DNA of 64,000 nt from the NCBI GenBank assembly GCA_013205085.1, contig JABMLH010000006.1:62001-126000 (forward strand), written 5' to 3'. The notes under the pieces were generated by a model. That model made no database searches. It was not told where the DNA came from and saw nothing but the letters and a program-made list of their open reading frames with translations. The DNA is from Microbacteriaceae bacterium VKM Ac-2854. GTDB lineage: Bacteria > Actinomycetota > Actinomycetes > Actinomycetales > Microbacteriaceae. The translations under genes and the position numbers were made by a program. Of this stretch, positions 11,260 to 20,129 are shown in pieces (the first letter of the stretch is position 1; every line of letters starts with the position of its first letter).

Positions 11260-12045
11260 GTGAGCGATGATCGGTTCAGGGTGGCGGGCACCGCTGCGCC
11301 CGCCGCCGTCGGCGCCGAAAGGGTTCTGCTCGTGCTGACGGAACTCGCGGAGAACGTCGACGGCGCCACCCTCGACGAACTCTCCCGCGCGCTCGCCAGC
11401 CCGAAACCCACGGTGCACCGAGCGCTCGCGATCCTCTGCAAACTCGGGCTCGCGCGCCGACTCGGCCGCGGCTCCTACATCCTGGGCGACGAGTTCCTCC
11501 GCCTGGCGGCGCTGCACCGCAACCCGGCACCGGCCGCGATGCGGGTGGAACCGATCCTGGCCGAGCTGGCCGCGACGTTCGGTGAGATGGTCGTGTTCGA
11601 CGAGCTCGACGGTCGCGACATCGTCGTGCGGGCCAAAGCGGACCCGCCGGATGCCTCCGTGCGCTTGTCGATGGTCGTCGGCGGGCGGTACCCGTCGTAC
11701 AACACCGCTTCCGGCAAGCTGCTGCTCGCCGCGCAGCTGCCGGATCTGGAGGCGGTGCGCGAATGGATCGGCCCGCGCGGGCTGCAGCGCTCGACGCACG
11801 CGACGCTCGCGGATGCCTGGTCGCTATCGAGTGCGCTCGACGAGATCCGCGCGATCGGCTACGCGATCGACGATCAGGAGAGCGAACTCGGCGTGAACTC
11901 CGTCTCGCTCCCGGTCGCGCTCTCGTCCTCCGGCATCCCGGCCGGCGCGATCAGCATCGTGGGCCTGGCCTTCCGCACCCCGTTGACGGACCTCGTCGCC
12001 GCCGTGCCCTACATCCGCGAACTCATCCGTTCTCACGGGCTCTGA
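11260..12045 (+). CDS. IclR-family transcriptional regulator
   Basis: A 261-residue protein. An N-terminal winged helix-turn-helix (about 17-80; ATLDELSRALASPKPTVHRAL) is followed by the IclR effector domain (about 95-255; SYNTASGKLLLAA and LGVNSVSLPVA are recognisable). Such proteins bind a small organic acid and control nearby catabolic or biosynthetic genes. GTG start at 11260. It is divergent from rhs and convergent with the ABC exporter gene ending at 12071, 25 nt away. No partner gene sits beside it, so its target is unknown. Control of the lanthipeptide operon is possible but unsupported. Confidence 0.9.
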   Translation: MSDDRFRVAGTAAPAAVGAERVLLVLTELAENVDGATLDELSRALASPKPTVHRALAILCKLGLARRLGRGSYILGDEFLRLAALHRNPAPAAMRVEPILAELAATFGEMVVFDELDGRDIVVRAKADPPDASVRLSMVVGGRYPSYNTASGKLLLAAQLPDLEAVREWIGPRGLQRSTHATLADAWSLSSALDEIRAIGYAIDDQESELGVNSVSLPVALSSSGIPAGAISIVGLAFRTPLTDLVAAVPYIRELIRSHGL

Positions 12046-12070
12046 TCCTCCGCGTCCGAGCGAGTGCCGG

Positions 12071-13813
12071 TCAGGACGCCACCGGGATGCGCAAGCCGGC
12101 GACGAGGCCGCGGTAGGTGGCATCGGACGCGAGGAGTTCGACGTGGCTGCCGGACGCGCGGGTGCGGCCGTCCTCGACGACGTAGATGCGATCGGCGTCG
12201 ACCACGGTCGAGAGGCGGTGGGCGATGGTCACGACGGCGATGCGCCTCGCGAGGTCGGCGACGACACGGCGCACGGCGGCTTCGCTGATGCCATCGAGCT
12301 GCGCGGTGGCTTCATCGAGCAACAGCACGGCGGGCGGTCGCAGGCACGCGCGCGCGAAGGCGACGCGCTGCCGCTCGCCCCCGGAGAGTTCTTCACCGTC
12401 GAGAAGAGTGTCGAGCCCGTGCGGTAGCCGCGCCACCAGCTCCGCCAAGCCCACCGCCCGCAGCGCCGCCGAGACCTCCTCATCGTCGGCATCGGGATGC
12501 CGGTAGCGCACGTTCTCGCGGAGGGAACCCGGCAGAAGGGGCGCGGACTGCTCGACGTAGGCGATCTGACGGCGTACGGTGCGAACGCTCAGCTCGGCCA
12601 ACGGCTTCCCGTGCATCGTCGCCGTGCCGCTGGTGGCCTCGACGAAGCGGAGAAGGACAGCGAAGGCCGTGGACTTCCCCGCGCCGGAGGGACCGACCAC
12701 CGCGATGTGACCCCGATGCGGCACGACCAGATCCAGGCCGCGCAACACAGCTCGGCCGCCGTAGCCCGCGACGACCCCCTCGAGGCGCAGCAGCTCGTCG
12801 GCACCGCTCTCGTCGAAATCAGTGATCGCGCATCCGTGCTCGGCCGCCGGCTCGGCGGGGATGGCGGTCAACTCCGCGAGGCGATGCGCCGCGGCGGCGC
12901 CGGTCTGCAGTCGGCCGAGGTGCAGGGCGAGGCTCGTCGCGGGCTCGACGATCTGGAAGGCGTACAGCAGGAACGCCACCAGCGTCGAAACAGCGAGCTC
13001 GCCGGCACCCACCCGGACTCCGCCGAGGGCGAGCACAGCCACGACGGCGAACTGGATGCCGGCTCCCGCCGCGGTCACCGCGACGGCCTCGACGAGAACG
13101 GCGCGGACCCGATGTTCCTTCGATCTGCGGGCGTGGGCGATGATCCGCTCCTGTTCCCGGCGCTGGTTATCGTCGGCCTTCACCGTTCGCACGGCGCTGA
13201 GAACCCCTTCGAGAAGGCCGCCGAGAGCTCCGACCTCGGCCTGCGCGGCCGCCTGCTCCCGCCCGAGCGTCGGCAAGAGCACCGCAACGGTCGCTCCGAT
13301 CAGCACCAGGGCTCCGACCATGGCAGCGAGCATCACCAGATCGAGCACCGCCATCATCGCGAGAACGCCGAGAAGCGCGATCGTGCTGTTCACGATCATC
13401 ACCAGGCTCGTCGCGGCCGCCTCCCGGAGCAGCACGGTATCGGCCGTGACCCGGGTCACGAGGTCGCCGGTGCTCGAACGCATCAGCGCCGGAACGGTGG
13501 CGCCGAGCAGGCGCCGGATCGCGGTGCTCCGAGCGTCGAGGACGACGTTCTCGGCGAGCCGGCCCAACACCATCCACTGGCCGAAGCCCAAGCCAGCACT
13601 AGCCAGTAACAGGACGGTGAGCACCATCATCGGAACGCCGACGCGGCCGGTGGCCGAATCCAGCACATCCCGCACCACGAGCGGCACGGCCAGCGTCGAT
13701 GCGGTGAACCCGAGCCCGAGAACGAGCGCAAGCGCCAGCCGCGGGCCGTGCGGACGAGCGTGCTCCAGGAGCGGACGGATGGTCAGTCGGCCGCGAACGG
13801 CTTCACCGGTCAC
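12071..13813 (-). CDS. ABC exporter, fused membrane and ATPase domains
   Basis: A 580-residue half-transporter expected to work as a homodimer. Residues about 20-310 form a type I exporter membrane domain with six predicted segments. Residues about 340-570 are the ATPase: Walker A GPSGAGKS, signature LSGGERQ, Walker B VLLLDEAT, and the H-loop in TIAHRLS. There is no N-terminal C39 peptidase, so it would export an already trimmed or leader-bearing product. GTG start at 13813 overlaps the end of the small membrane protein gene. As last gene of the leftward run from the lanthipeptide operon it is the best candidate for product export or self-protection. Confidence 0.88.
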   Translation of the reverse strand: MTGEAVRGRLTIRPLLEHARPHGPRLALALVLGLGFTASTLAVPLVVRDVLDSATGRVGVPMMVLTVLLLASAGLGFGQWMVLGRLAENVVLDARSTAIRRLLGATVPALMRSSTGDLVTRVTADTVLLREAAATSLVMIVNSTIALLGVLAMMAVLDLVMLAAMVGALVLIGATVAVLLPTLGREQAAAQAEVGALGGLLEGVLSAVRTVKADDNQRREQERIIAHARRSKEHRVRAVLVEAVAVTAAGAGIQFAVVAVLALGGVRVGAGELAVSTLVAFLLYAFQIVEPATSLALHLGRLQTGAAAAHRLAELTAIPAEPAAEHGCAITDFDESGADELLRLEGVVAGYGGRAVLRGLDLVVPHRGHIAVVGPSGAGKSTAFAVLLRFVEATSGTATMHGKPLAELSVRTVRRQIAYVEQSAPLLPGSLRENVRYRHPDADDEEVSAALRAVGLAELVARLPHGLDTLLDGEELSGGERQRVAFARACLRPPAVLLLDEATAQLDGISEAAVRRVVADLARRIAVVTIAHRLSTVVDADRIYVVEDGRTRASGSHVELLASDATYRGLVAGLRIPVAS

Positions 13814-14006
13814 GGTCGCCGCGGGCGGAGCGGTTGCTGGTGACGAGCGACCACAGGATGCCGGCCCCGCCGACGAACATCAGCACGACGCCGATCGTGC
13901 TCAGATCGAACACCGGGGTCACGATGTGCTGGGTCGTGCTCCACAGCAGGAAACCGCCGACCAGACAGATGATTCCGACGACGAACTCGTAGATCCTGCG
14001 AGACAT
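13803..14006 (-). CDS. Small two-helix membrane protein (DUF6458-like)
   Basis: A 67-residue protein with two hydrophobic helices (about 6-24 and 33-55) and a basic hydrophilic tail. The layout matches small actinobacterial DUF6458-type proteins of unknown function. The ATG at 14006 has a good AAGGAAGGA ribosome site, better than the upstream in-frame starts. Its last codons overlap the start of the ABC exporter by 11 nt, so the two are co-translated. It may be a housekeeping gene captured beside the operon or an accessory to the exporter. Confidence 0.75.
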   Translation of the reverse strand: MSRRIYEFVVGIICLVGGFLLWSTTQHIVTPVFDLSTIGVVLMFVGGAGILWSLVTSNRSARGDRDR

Positions 14007-14024
14007 GGTGCGTCCTTCCTTCCG

Positions 14025-14048
14025 GACCCGGAATGCCGATGCCGGGTC
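14025..14048 (-). terminator. Hairpin between the GAP-family gene and the small membrane gene
   Basis: GACCCGG and CCGGGTC are separated by 10 nt, in the 166-nt gap that is the only sizeable break in the lower half of the operon. No T tract follows. It may attenuate transcription into the exporter genes or separate them as their own unit. Confidence 0.35.
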
Positions 14049-14172
14049 AGTCCTTCCACGGTCGCCGATCTCCGAGCACGTCGCCAGCGACCTTCGTCCA
14101 CATCCGCTGGTCCGTTCGTCGCGATCGCCGCGCCGGTGCTCCCGGATCGACAGCACGGGCGACCGGCGGCTT

Positions 14173-14895
14173 TCAGCGCGCGAACAGTCGGGAGACGCCG
14201 TCGAGGAAGAGCAGCACGGCCACGATGCCGACCACCCAGCTCAGTGCGTCGCCGCTGTGGGCGGCGAGCCACGCGTTCATCGGGCGCAGCAGCCTGCTCG
14301 CACGCTCCCCCAACGCGAAGCGGATCCCTGCGAGGACCGTCGCCGGGGCGATCATCACCGCGGCGTAGCCCGCCAACAGCGCAACTCCCGACGCGAACGA
14401 CACTCCGTTCGTCGTGAGGATGCCGATCGCGGCGAGGTACGGCAGCATCGACACCAGCTCGATCGTGGCGGCGATTACGGCGAGGGCGATCATCACGGGA
14501 TAGCGTCCGTCGTCCGTCGCTGCGCGTTCGCGCCACCGGTCGAGCACCGAGCGACGAGCCGGTTCGAGTGCCGTTCTCGCCCGCCGTGCCGCTTGTTTGC
14601 GCGGAGTGAGGTACTCGCTCAGCGCGAGCAGCCCGATCGCGACGGCGACCTGGGCGATGTCGACCGCCGGTCCGTCAACGGCCTGCAGATCGAGGCCGCG
14701 CAGCCCGTCGGCCGCACCCAGCAGCAGGACGCCGACCGCGGTGTAGAAGACGGCGACGGCGCCCAGATAGCTCGCGATGTGGCCGATCCGGATGCGCGCC
14801 TGCAGCAATAGCGCCACCGGGATGACGAGCGTACCGACGCTGACGCTGTCCAGCAGCGCGAGACCCGCGAGTGAGGCGAGGATCCCGACGCTCAC
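14173..14895 (-). CDS. GAP/Sap-family lipid-addressing membrane protein
   Basis: A 240-residue integral membrane protein with about six hydrophobic helices and a charged central loop (residues about 95-125, Arg-rich). It resembles the GAP family, whose mycobacterial members Gap and Sap are needed to bring glycopeptidolipids and sulfolipid-1 to the cell surface. The GTG at 14895 overlaps the stop of the FAD protein by 4 nt (GTGA), which fixes the start. A lipid-trafficking protein inside a lanthipeptide operon argues that the product or an intermediate carries an acyl chain. The family call is good; the substrate is inferred. Confidence 0.72.
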   Translation of the reverse strand: MSVGILASLAGLALLDSVSVGTLVIPVALLLQARIRIGHIASYLGAVAVFYTAVGVLLLGAADGLRGLDLQAVDGPAVDIAQVAVAIGLLALSEYLTPRKQAARRARTALEPARRSVLDRWRERAATDDGRYPVMIALAVIAATIELVSMLPYLAAIGILTTNGVSFASGVALLAGYAAVMIAPATVLAGIRFALGERASRLLRPMNAWLAAHSGDALSWVVGIVAVLLFLDGVSRLFAR

Positions 14896-16307
14896 GGCGG
14901 AGCCATCGGGGCGAGGAGTCCGGCGATGACCGCGTCGCTCTCGGCCGCGAGACGCGCGCGGGATGCCGGGCCGGGGAGGCCACCGCCGAGCGGGAACGAG
15001 GCGGCCTCTCCGAGCACGGCCAACGGCGGCATCTCGCCAGGGCACCGGTTGTCGCCACTGCGCACCAGGATGCGGCCGTCCGGATCGAGCGGCCAGCCGG
15101 TGCCGTCCCTGCGGCACAGCGGGAACGGCGGCGTCGGCGCCGGAGCGTAGGCACGGATGCTCCACGCCGCGCCCGGACTCGTGTCCGGCGGCAGGATCCT
15201 GACGACACCCGCGCGCAGCAGTGCCTCGAGTTTGTGGAAACGCTCCGGTGGCGGACCGGACGTCAGCCGAGCACCGACGGCCTCCAACGCGCCGAGCTGA
15301 CGAGCGGACAGCGCCGGCACCGCGGCCACGAAGTCGTCGACGGTGCGCTCGACCGTCTGCGCGAACTCCCGCGCGTCCGCGGTAGCCGATTCGAAAGCGC
15401 GCCCGGCCACCCAATCGGCGATGTCGATGCCGTCCGACGACATCGCCGCGAGCCTCGCGGCACCCACACCACGATCGAGGAGCCGTCGGCGCAGCGCCGT
15501 CATGATCGCAGCGCGCAGGTCGCCGTCCGGAGCGCGGAACGCCGCCAGTTCCGCTTGCTCGAGCGGATCCGGATGATACGGATCGGCCGCAGACCCGACG
15601 GCCTTGGGTGGCACCGGTAGGCCACTGCGCGAGGTGGCCATGATGCGCGGCTCACGTCCGGATCGGAGGTACCGTCGGCCGCGATCGTGGGATCGGTAGG
15701 TCCCGCCGCGGTCCTCCGTCAGCACCGAGACCGCATCGTGAAAGCTCAGTCCGAGCCCGGCCACGAACACATCCGCTCCGGCGGGCACGGCGTCGAGGGG
15801 GCGTGTGGCGCCGTCCGGATCCGTCGCGACCATCGGCGGACAGCCGCTTCCGGTCGCGACCACGACCGCGTCCGCGCGCACCGTCCTGCGCGTCGAGCCC
15901 GCGAGTTCGAGGCGCCAGTGGTCGCCGTCCTGCACGGCGGCGCGCACCATCGCGCTGATGCGCTCGACCCGGATCCCCGGCCCGATGGCCTCGTCGATCG
16001 CGCCGGCCGCCGCGCGCAGATATGCGCCGACGGCGCGGCGGCTCGGGAACGCGTCGGCGGCTAGGTCTGCGCCACCCCAGTCGCCGAGGGTCGGGAACCC
16101 GCCGACCGCGACCTGCGACACGACGCTGTTGGCGAGCAGGCTCGAGGACTGATCGTGCCGCCAGACCGTGCCGGCCCCGTCGGGAAGCGAGTCGATCACC
16201 GCGACCCACCGCCGGCGGCCGTCGCGACGCGCGGCGCAACCGAGGGCCGCCAGCAACGCGGTGCTGCGCGGACCACCGCCGACCAAGGCGACGTCGAAGG
16301 TACTCAC
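14892..16307 (-). CDS. FAD/NAD(P)-binding protein (NAD_binding_9 type)
   Basis: A 471-residue predicted flavoprotein. The N-terminal dinucleotide-binding motif is VALVGGGPRS (residues about 6-15) and a second element is VVVATGSG (about 145-152). It belongs with the FAD/NAD(P)-binding proteins distantly related to lysine and ornithine N-monooxygenases. The reaction is not evident. It is not a LanD-type decarboxylase: it lacks the small HFCD fold. The GTG at 16307 overlaps the TPP enzyme stop by 4 nt, and its own stop overlaps the next gene by 4 nt, so it is a tightly coupled part of the operon. A tailoring oxidation is the likely role. Confidence 0.72.
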   Translation of the reverse strand: MSTFDVALVGGGPRSTALLAALGCAARRDGRRRWVAVIDSLPDGAGTVWRHDQSSSLLANSVVSQVAVGGFPTLGDWGGADLAADAFPSRRAVGAYLRAAAGAIDEAIGPGIRVERISAMVRAAVQDGDHWRLELAGSTRRTVRADAVVVATGSGCPPMVATDPDGATRPLDAVPAGADVFVAGLGLSFHDAVSVLTEDRGGTYRSHDRGRRYLRSGREPRIMATSRSGLPVPPKAVGSAADPYHPDPLEQAELAAFRAPDGDLRAAIMTALRRRLLDRGVGAARLAAMSSDGIDIADWVAGRAFESATADAREFAQTVERTVDDFVAAVPALSARQLGALEAVGARLTSGPPPERFHKLEALLRAGVVRILPPDTSPGAAWSIRAYAPAPTPPFPLCRRDGTGWPLDPDGRILVRSGDNRCPGEMPPLAVLGEAASFPLGGGLPGPASRARLAAESDAVIAGLLAPMAPP

Positions 16308-17932
16308 CAGCTCTCCGAGAGCACCGGCGCGCCCTCCTCCGCGGTGCAGGGCACCACGAGGACGACCGGTCCGTCGACCGCGGCGGCGAGCGCCCACCGC
16401 AACGCCGGACCCGCCTCCTCGGCGCAACGGATGGACCGGGTCACGAGGCGTCGGCCACGCGCGTCCGTCGGTCGCAGCGCGGAGAGCCCGGTGAACTCAT
16501 CGCCGTTCGCGCCGGTCACTGCTCGATCCTGCAGCTCCAGCCAGCCGAATCCGCCGTTGTCGAAGACGACGTAGACGACGCCGGGAGCCCCAGGGCCGAA
16601 CGAGGCCCGTTCGTGCCCGAGCATCGAGAATGCGCCGTCACCGCCGAAGGCCACCACCGCCCGCCCGCCCGCCCGGGCGGCGCCGGACGCCGCAGCGGTG
16701 CCGAAACCGAGCGTGGTCTGCTCGGACGGTGCGATGTCGATCGCTCCCGGAGGCAACCGGAACGCGGGGAAGAGGTAGCTCCACATGTCTGCGGATCCGT
16801 TCTCATGGCACACCACGACATCCGCGGGCAGGGTGGCGGCCAGTTCAGCCACCACGCCGCCGAGACGGCTCCACGGGCGGACCGGACCTACTCCGAGCCG
16901 GAGGCTCTCGCCCCACGCGTCCAGACCCGAGCGCACACGGGCGATCGTCTCCGACCACTCCGACGCCGCACCGCCGGCGGCCTCGCGAGACCATGCCAAC
17001 GCCACCGAGGCGTCGATACGCTCCGAGCCCGGCTCGTCGGGATCGATGTCCAGGCGCTGCACGGGCATCGACGGAAGGTGCTCGATCGCGGTCTCCTCCA
17101 GCCGCGAGCCGATCACGACCAGCAGGTCGGCTTCGGCGAGCGCCGCACGCGCCAGGGGATGCAGGTACAAGCCGCTCAGGCCCCAGAACAGCGGCTCGTC
17201 CTCCGCGACGATGCCGCGCCCGCTCGCGGTGCACAGCAGCGGCGCGTGCAACGCTCTGGCAAGCGCGGTGACCGCTTCCCCGTGACCACGAGCGCCGGCG
17301 CCGACGAGAACGACCGGATGGCGAGCGGTCCGGAGCGCGTCGGGCATGGGCGGCGCGAGCGACGGGTGTGATGGCCGACACGGCGCCGTTGACGTAGCGT
17401 CGCGGAGGCCGGGAACGGGAGACTCGGGGATCTCCAGGACGACGGGCCCTGCCGGCGCGCGGTTCGCCTCCTCGAACGCGCGGAGGGTCTGCTGCGCGGC
17501 GTCGTCGCCGGGCGCGAGGCGATGAAAGGCTTTCGCCAGCGGCTCGAACAGTGCTCGCTGCGGAGCGAACTGGAAGCTGCGCGCCGTCGCACCCTCCGGC
17601 GCACCGCCGACGAGCAGCACCACGGGCTCTCCCGCCGTGGCGATCTCGAGCAGCGGCGGAACGAGTGCGGCGGCTCCCGGACCCCGACCGGCGACGACGA
17701 CACCGACACCGAGCCCGCCGTCTCGCCGTGACACCGCAGCGTCGCCCACCGCGGCGTACACGGCGTTGCGCTGCTCGCTCGTCACCACGAGGAAGACGCC
17801 CGCGGCGCGCAAGGCCGCTACGGCTGCCATGTCATCGCCGGGCAGCCCGTAGACGCGCTGCACGCCGGCGTCGACCAGTGCACGCGCGACGCTCACCCAC
17901 GGGGAATCCGTTTCGGTCGACGGTGCGCTCAT
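16304..17932 (-). CDS. Thiamine diphosphate-dependent enzyme (acetolactate synthase/decarboxylase superfamily)
   Basis: A 542-residue protein with the three-domain ThDP fold. The N-terminal Pyr domain carries the probable activating Glu in VTSEQRNAV (about residue 53). The middle domain is about 190-320. The C-terminal PP domain has GGDGAFSMLGHE and, 20-odd residues on, DNGGFGW, the Mg-ThDP motif. Family members cleave 2-keto acids or join aldehydes into acyloins. The ATG at 17932 overlaps the previous stop (ATGA), which excludes the longer in-frame start at 17983. Beside an aldehyde-forming fusion protein, an acyloin-forming or 2-keto-acid-using step is plausible, but the substrate cannot be read from sequence. 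Confidence 0.82.
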   Translation of the reverse strand: MSAPSTETDSPWVSVARALVDAGVQRVYGLPGDDMAAVAALRAAGVFLVVTSEQRNAVYAAVGDAAVSRRDGGLGVGVVVAGRGPGAAALVPPLLEIATAGEPVVLLVGGAPEGATARSFQFAPQRALFEPLAKAFHRLAPGDDAAQQTLRAFEEANRAPAGPVVLEIPESPVPGLRDATSTAPCRPSHPSLAPPMPDALRTARHPVVLVGAGARGHGEAVTALARALHAPLLCTASGRGIVAEDEPLFWGLSGLYLHPLARAALAEADLLVVIGSRLEETAIEHLPSMPVQRLDIDPDEPGSERIDASVALAWSREAAGGAASEWSETIARVRSGLDAWGESLRLGVGPVRPWSRLGGVVAELAATLPADVVVCHENGSADMWSYLFPAFRLPPGAIDIAPSEQTTLGFGTAAASGAARAGGRAVVAFGGDGAFSMLGHERASFGPGAPGVVYVVFDNGGFGWLELQDRAVTGANGDEFTGLSALRPTDARGRRLVTRSIRCAEEAGPALRWALAAAVDGPVVLVVPCTAEEGAPVLSESW

Positions 17933-18882
17933 CCCTGGACTCCACGGGGGATCTCCCGGCCGCGGTGCTGCGGCGACCGCCACTGCTCAGCGAATCCGCG
18001 CTCCGCACCGCGCGCGAAGTGCCGCAGTAGTTCGCCTCGGGTCTCTTCGGGACTCGCCTGGGCGCCGGCGTACGCCGCATCCGCTGCCGTGTCGTCGGTC
18101 GGCTCCGCCACGGCGACCGCGAAGGCGAGCATCGACGAGTCGGATGCGTGGCTTACCCAGTCCGACACCCGTCCGTTCGCGATCCGCACCCGCGCGTCGA
18201 GGTGATCCCGAGCGGTGTCGGTGCCCCAGAGGCGCTCGGCGACCAGGTAGCAGTTGAAAGTGCCGCCGGCTTCGTCTTCGGCGAGCGAGCCGAGGTCGTC
18301 CACCACATCGCGCAGGACGAACAGCTCGCGCAGCGGCAGCTGCAGATCCTCCGCCGCCGCGCTACCCGCGATCTCCGCCGCGACGGCGGCGTGCAGCACC
18401 AGGTCGAACGGACGCAACTCGATCATCCGATCGAGCTCCGCGGCGGATCGTGCGCGACCGCTGACGAGAGCGGTCTCCAGCTCGGCCAACTCCCGCAATG
18501 GGGCCACGGCGCGGCGCACTCGGGCACCGCGGATGCCGAGGCTGCCGAGCAGGGCGAGGATCTCCGGTCCCCAGACATCAACGACCTCGGAGCCTGGGGC
18601 GTCGCGCTGGCGCCGCTCGATCCGCTCGTCAGCGCGATACACGATGCCGCCGATGTGGGTCAGCAGCGGCAGGATCCGCAGGAGCTGGACGTCCCGAAAG
18701 CCGAGGGCACGAAGAATCGGCGTCATCGCGCGGCACACCTGCGCCGCCGCCTGGGTCGTGCCGAAGTCGCCACGGGAACCGCGCCAGAGGATCGCGACCT
18801 CGGCACTCGGTGCGCGACGCGCGTCGTGGTTCGTGCAGCGCGCGATGCGTTCGTCGGCGATGGCCGGTCGGTGGACCGTCAC
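17929..18882 (-). CDS. Unknown, terpene-synthase-like (divergent class I motifs)
   Basis: A 317-residue, mainly helical protein without a confident family. Two segments recall class I terpene synthases: DERIE at 85-89, where the DDxx(D/E) metal motif is expected, and DDLGSLAED at 195-203 followed by N210, close to the (N/D)Dxx(S/T)xxxE motif and its downstream Asn. The preceding stretch (RPFDLVLHAA, about 157-166, then R191) also fits that fold, and the length is normal for bacterial terpene synthases. The distance between motifs, about 110 residues, is short. GTG start at 18882 overlaps the ketosynthase stop (GTGA). It could instead be an unrelated helical protein with chance motifs. Confidence 0.45.
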   Translation of the reverse strand: MTVHRPAIADERIARCTNHDARRAPSAEVAILWRGSRGDFGTTQAAAQVCRAMTPILRALGFRDVQLLRILPLLTHIGGIVYRADERIERRQRDAPGSEVVDVWGPEILALLGSLGIRGARVRRAVAPLRELAELETALVSGRARSAAELDRMIELRPFDLVLHAAVAAEIAGSAAAEDLQLPLRELFVLRDVVDDLGSLAEDEAGGTFNCYLVAERLWGTDTARDHLDARVRIANGRVSDWVSHASDSSMLAFAVAVAEPTDDTAADAAYAGAQASPEETRGELLRHFARGAERGFAEQWRSPQHRGREIPRGVQG

Positions 18883-20129
18883 GGAGCCCCCTCCCGGTCA
18901 CTCGCCTCGAGCACGATGCTGGTCGCGTGCCCGCCGAAGCCGAACGAATTGGACAGGGCGAAGCGCCCGCTGAACCGCCGCGCCGTGTGCGGGACGAGGT
19001 CGAGAAAAGGGAACTCGTTGTCGTCGAGATTCAGGGTCGGGGGCGCCCACCCTGTGCGCAGCGCCTGGACGCACGCGATCGCCTCGATGACGGCCGTCGC
19101 CCCGATCATGTGGCCCGTCATCGATTTGGTCGAACTGATTGCCGTACCGCGCGCGCCGTCCAGGACGTCCCGCAGCGCGTGCGCCTCCACCTCGTCGTTG
19201 AGCCGAGTACTGGTGCCGTGGGCGTTGACGTAGCCGATCCGCTCCGGAGCCACGCCAGCGGTGGAGAGGGCCGTACGCATCGCGCGCCGCGCGCCGCGGC
19301 CGTCCGGATGCGGTGCGGTGACGTGGTGCGCGTCGTTCGAGGCTCCGTAGCCGCGGAGGATCGCGAGCGATCGTGCGCCCCGGGCTGCGCGCGACGCCTC
19401 CGATTCCAGCACGAGCGCACCGCCGCCCGCCGCGAGCACGAATCCCGAACGCTCGCGGTCGAACGGACGACTCGCCCGTTCCGGGTCGTAGTTGAACTGT
19501 GTGGTCAGGGCACGCGCTCCGGCCACGACGGCGAGATCGCGCGGCAGCACCTCGCCGTCCGCGCCGGCGACGACGACGACGTCGGCTTCGCCCGACTCGA
19601 TGAGTCGTCGCCCGTGACCGATAGCCGCATTGCCCGACGCGCACGCGGCGCTGAGGGCGATCGCCTCACCGCGGAAGTCGTAGCGAACGGCGATCTGCGT
19701 GGCCACGAGGTCGTGAGTGCCGTAGACCGCGTGCCGTGGCCCGAAACCGGACGGCCCACGCTGAGCGAGCACGTCGACCGCATCCGCGTTCGTCGCGGTG
19801 CAGCCGTAGCCGGTGCCGACGACCACGAGCACCCGCTCGCGATCGATGCGGTCGTCCTCGGCGTCGATGCCCGCCTGCGCCAGGGCCTGAACCGCGGCGC
19901 TGACACCGTATTGCACGAAGCTCTCGAGGCGTCGGGCGTCAGGCGCCGAGAGGTACTCCAGCGGATCGAAATCGAGCACATCGCCGGCGATGTGGACGGT
20001 GTGGTCCGCGACCGGGAAACGGTCGATGCGACGGATGCCGGATCTCCCGGCGCGCATGGCGCTCCATGTGCTCGGCACGTCGGCCCCGAGCGGGGTGACC
20101 GCCCCCATTCCCGTGATGTGCACAGTCAT
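18879..20129 (-). CDS. Beta-ketoacyl-ACP synthase (FabF/KAS II-like)
   Basis: A 416-residue thiolase-fold condensing enzyme. The catalytic triad is visible: Cys in ALSAACASGN (about 170), His in NAHGTSTRLND (about 305), and His in NSFGFGGHA near the C-terminus; the Lys of STKSMTGH is present. It therefore should be active in decarboxylative Claisen condensation, extending an acyl-ACP. No ACP, acyltransferase or ketoreductase is encoded nearby, so it would borrow them from primary fatty-acid synthesis. ATG at 20129 overlaps the ligase-ALDH stop (ATGA). A pathway-specific acyl chain for the peptide is the simplest reading. Confidence 0.9.
   Translation of the reverse strand: MTVHITGMGAVTPLGADVPSTWSAMRAGRSGIRRIDRFPVADHTVHIAGDVLDFDPLEYLSAPDARRLESFVQYGVSAAVQALAQAGIDAEDDRIDRERVLVVVGTGYGCTATNADAVDVLAQRGPSGFGPRHAVYGTHDLVATQIAVRYDFRGEAIALSAACASGNAAIGHGRRLIESGEADVVVVAGADGEVLPRDLAVVAGARALTTQFNYDPERASRPFDRERSGFVLAAGGGALVLESEASRAARGARSLAILRGYGASNDAHHVTAPHPDGRGARRAMRTALSTAGVAPERIGYVNAHGTSTRLNDEVEAHALRDVLDGARGTAISSTKSMTGHMIGATAVIEAIACVQALRTGWAPPTLNLDDNEFPFLDLVPHTARRFSGRFALSNSFGFGGHATSIVLEASDREGAP

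Noticed and set aside
14892-16307. FAD protein as the missing LanD decarboxylase
   Set aside because: It is a 471-residue two-dinucleotide-domain protein, not the small FMN-binding HFCD fold of LanD enzymes.
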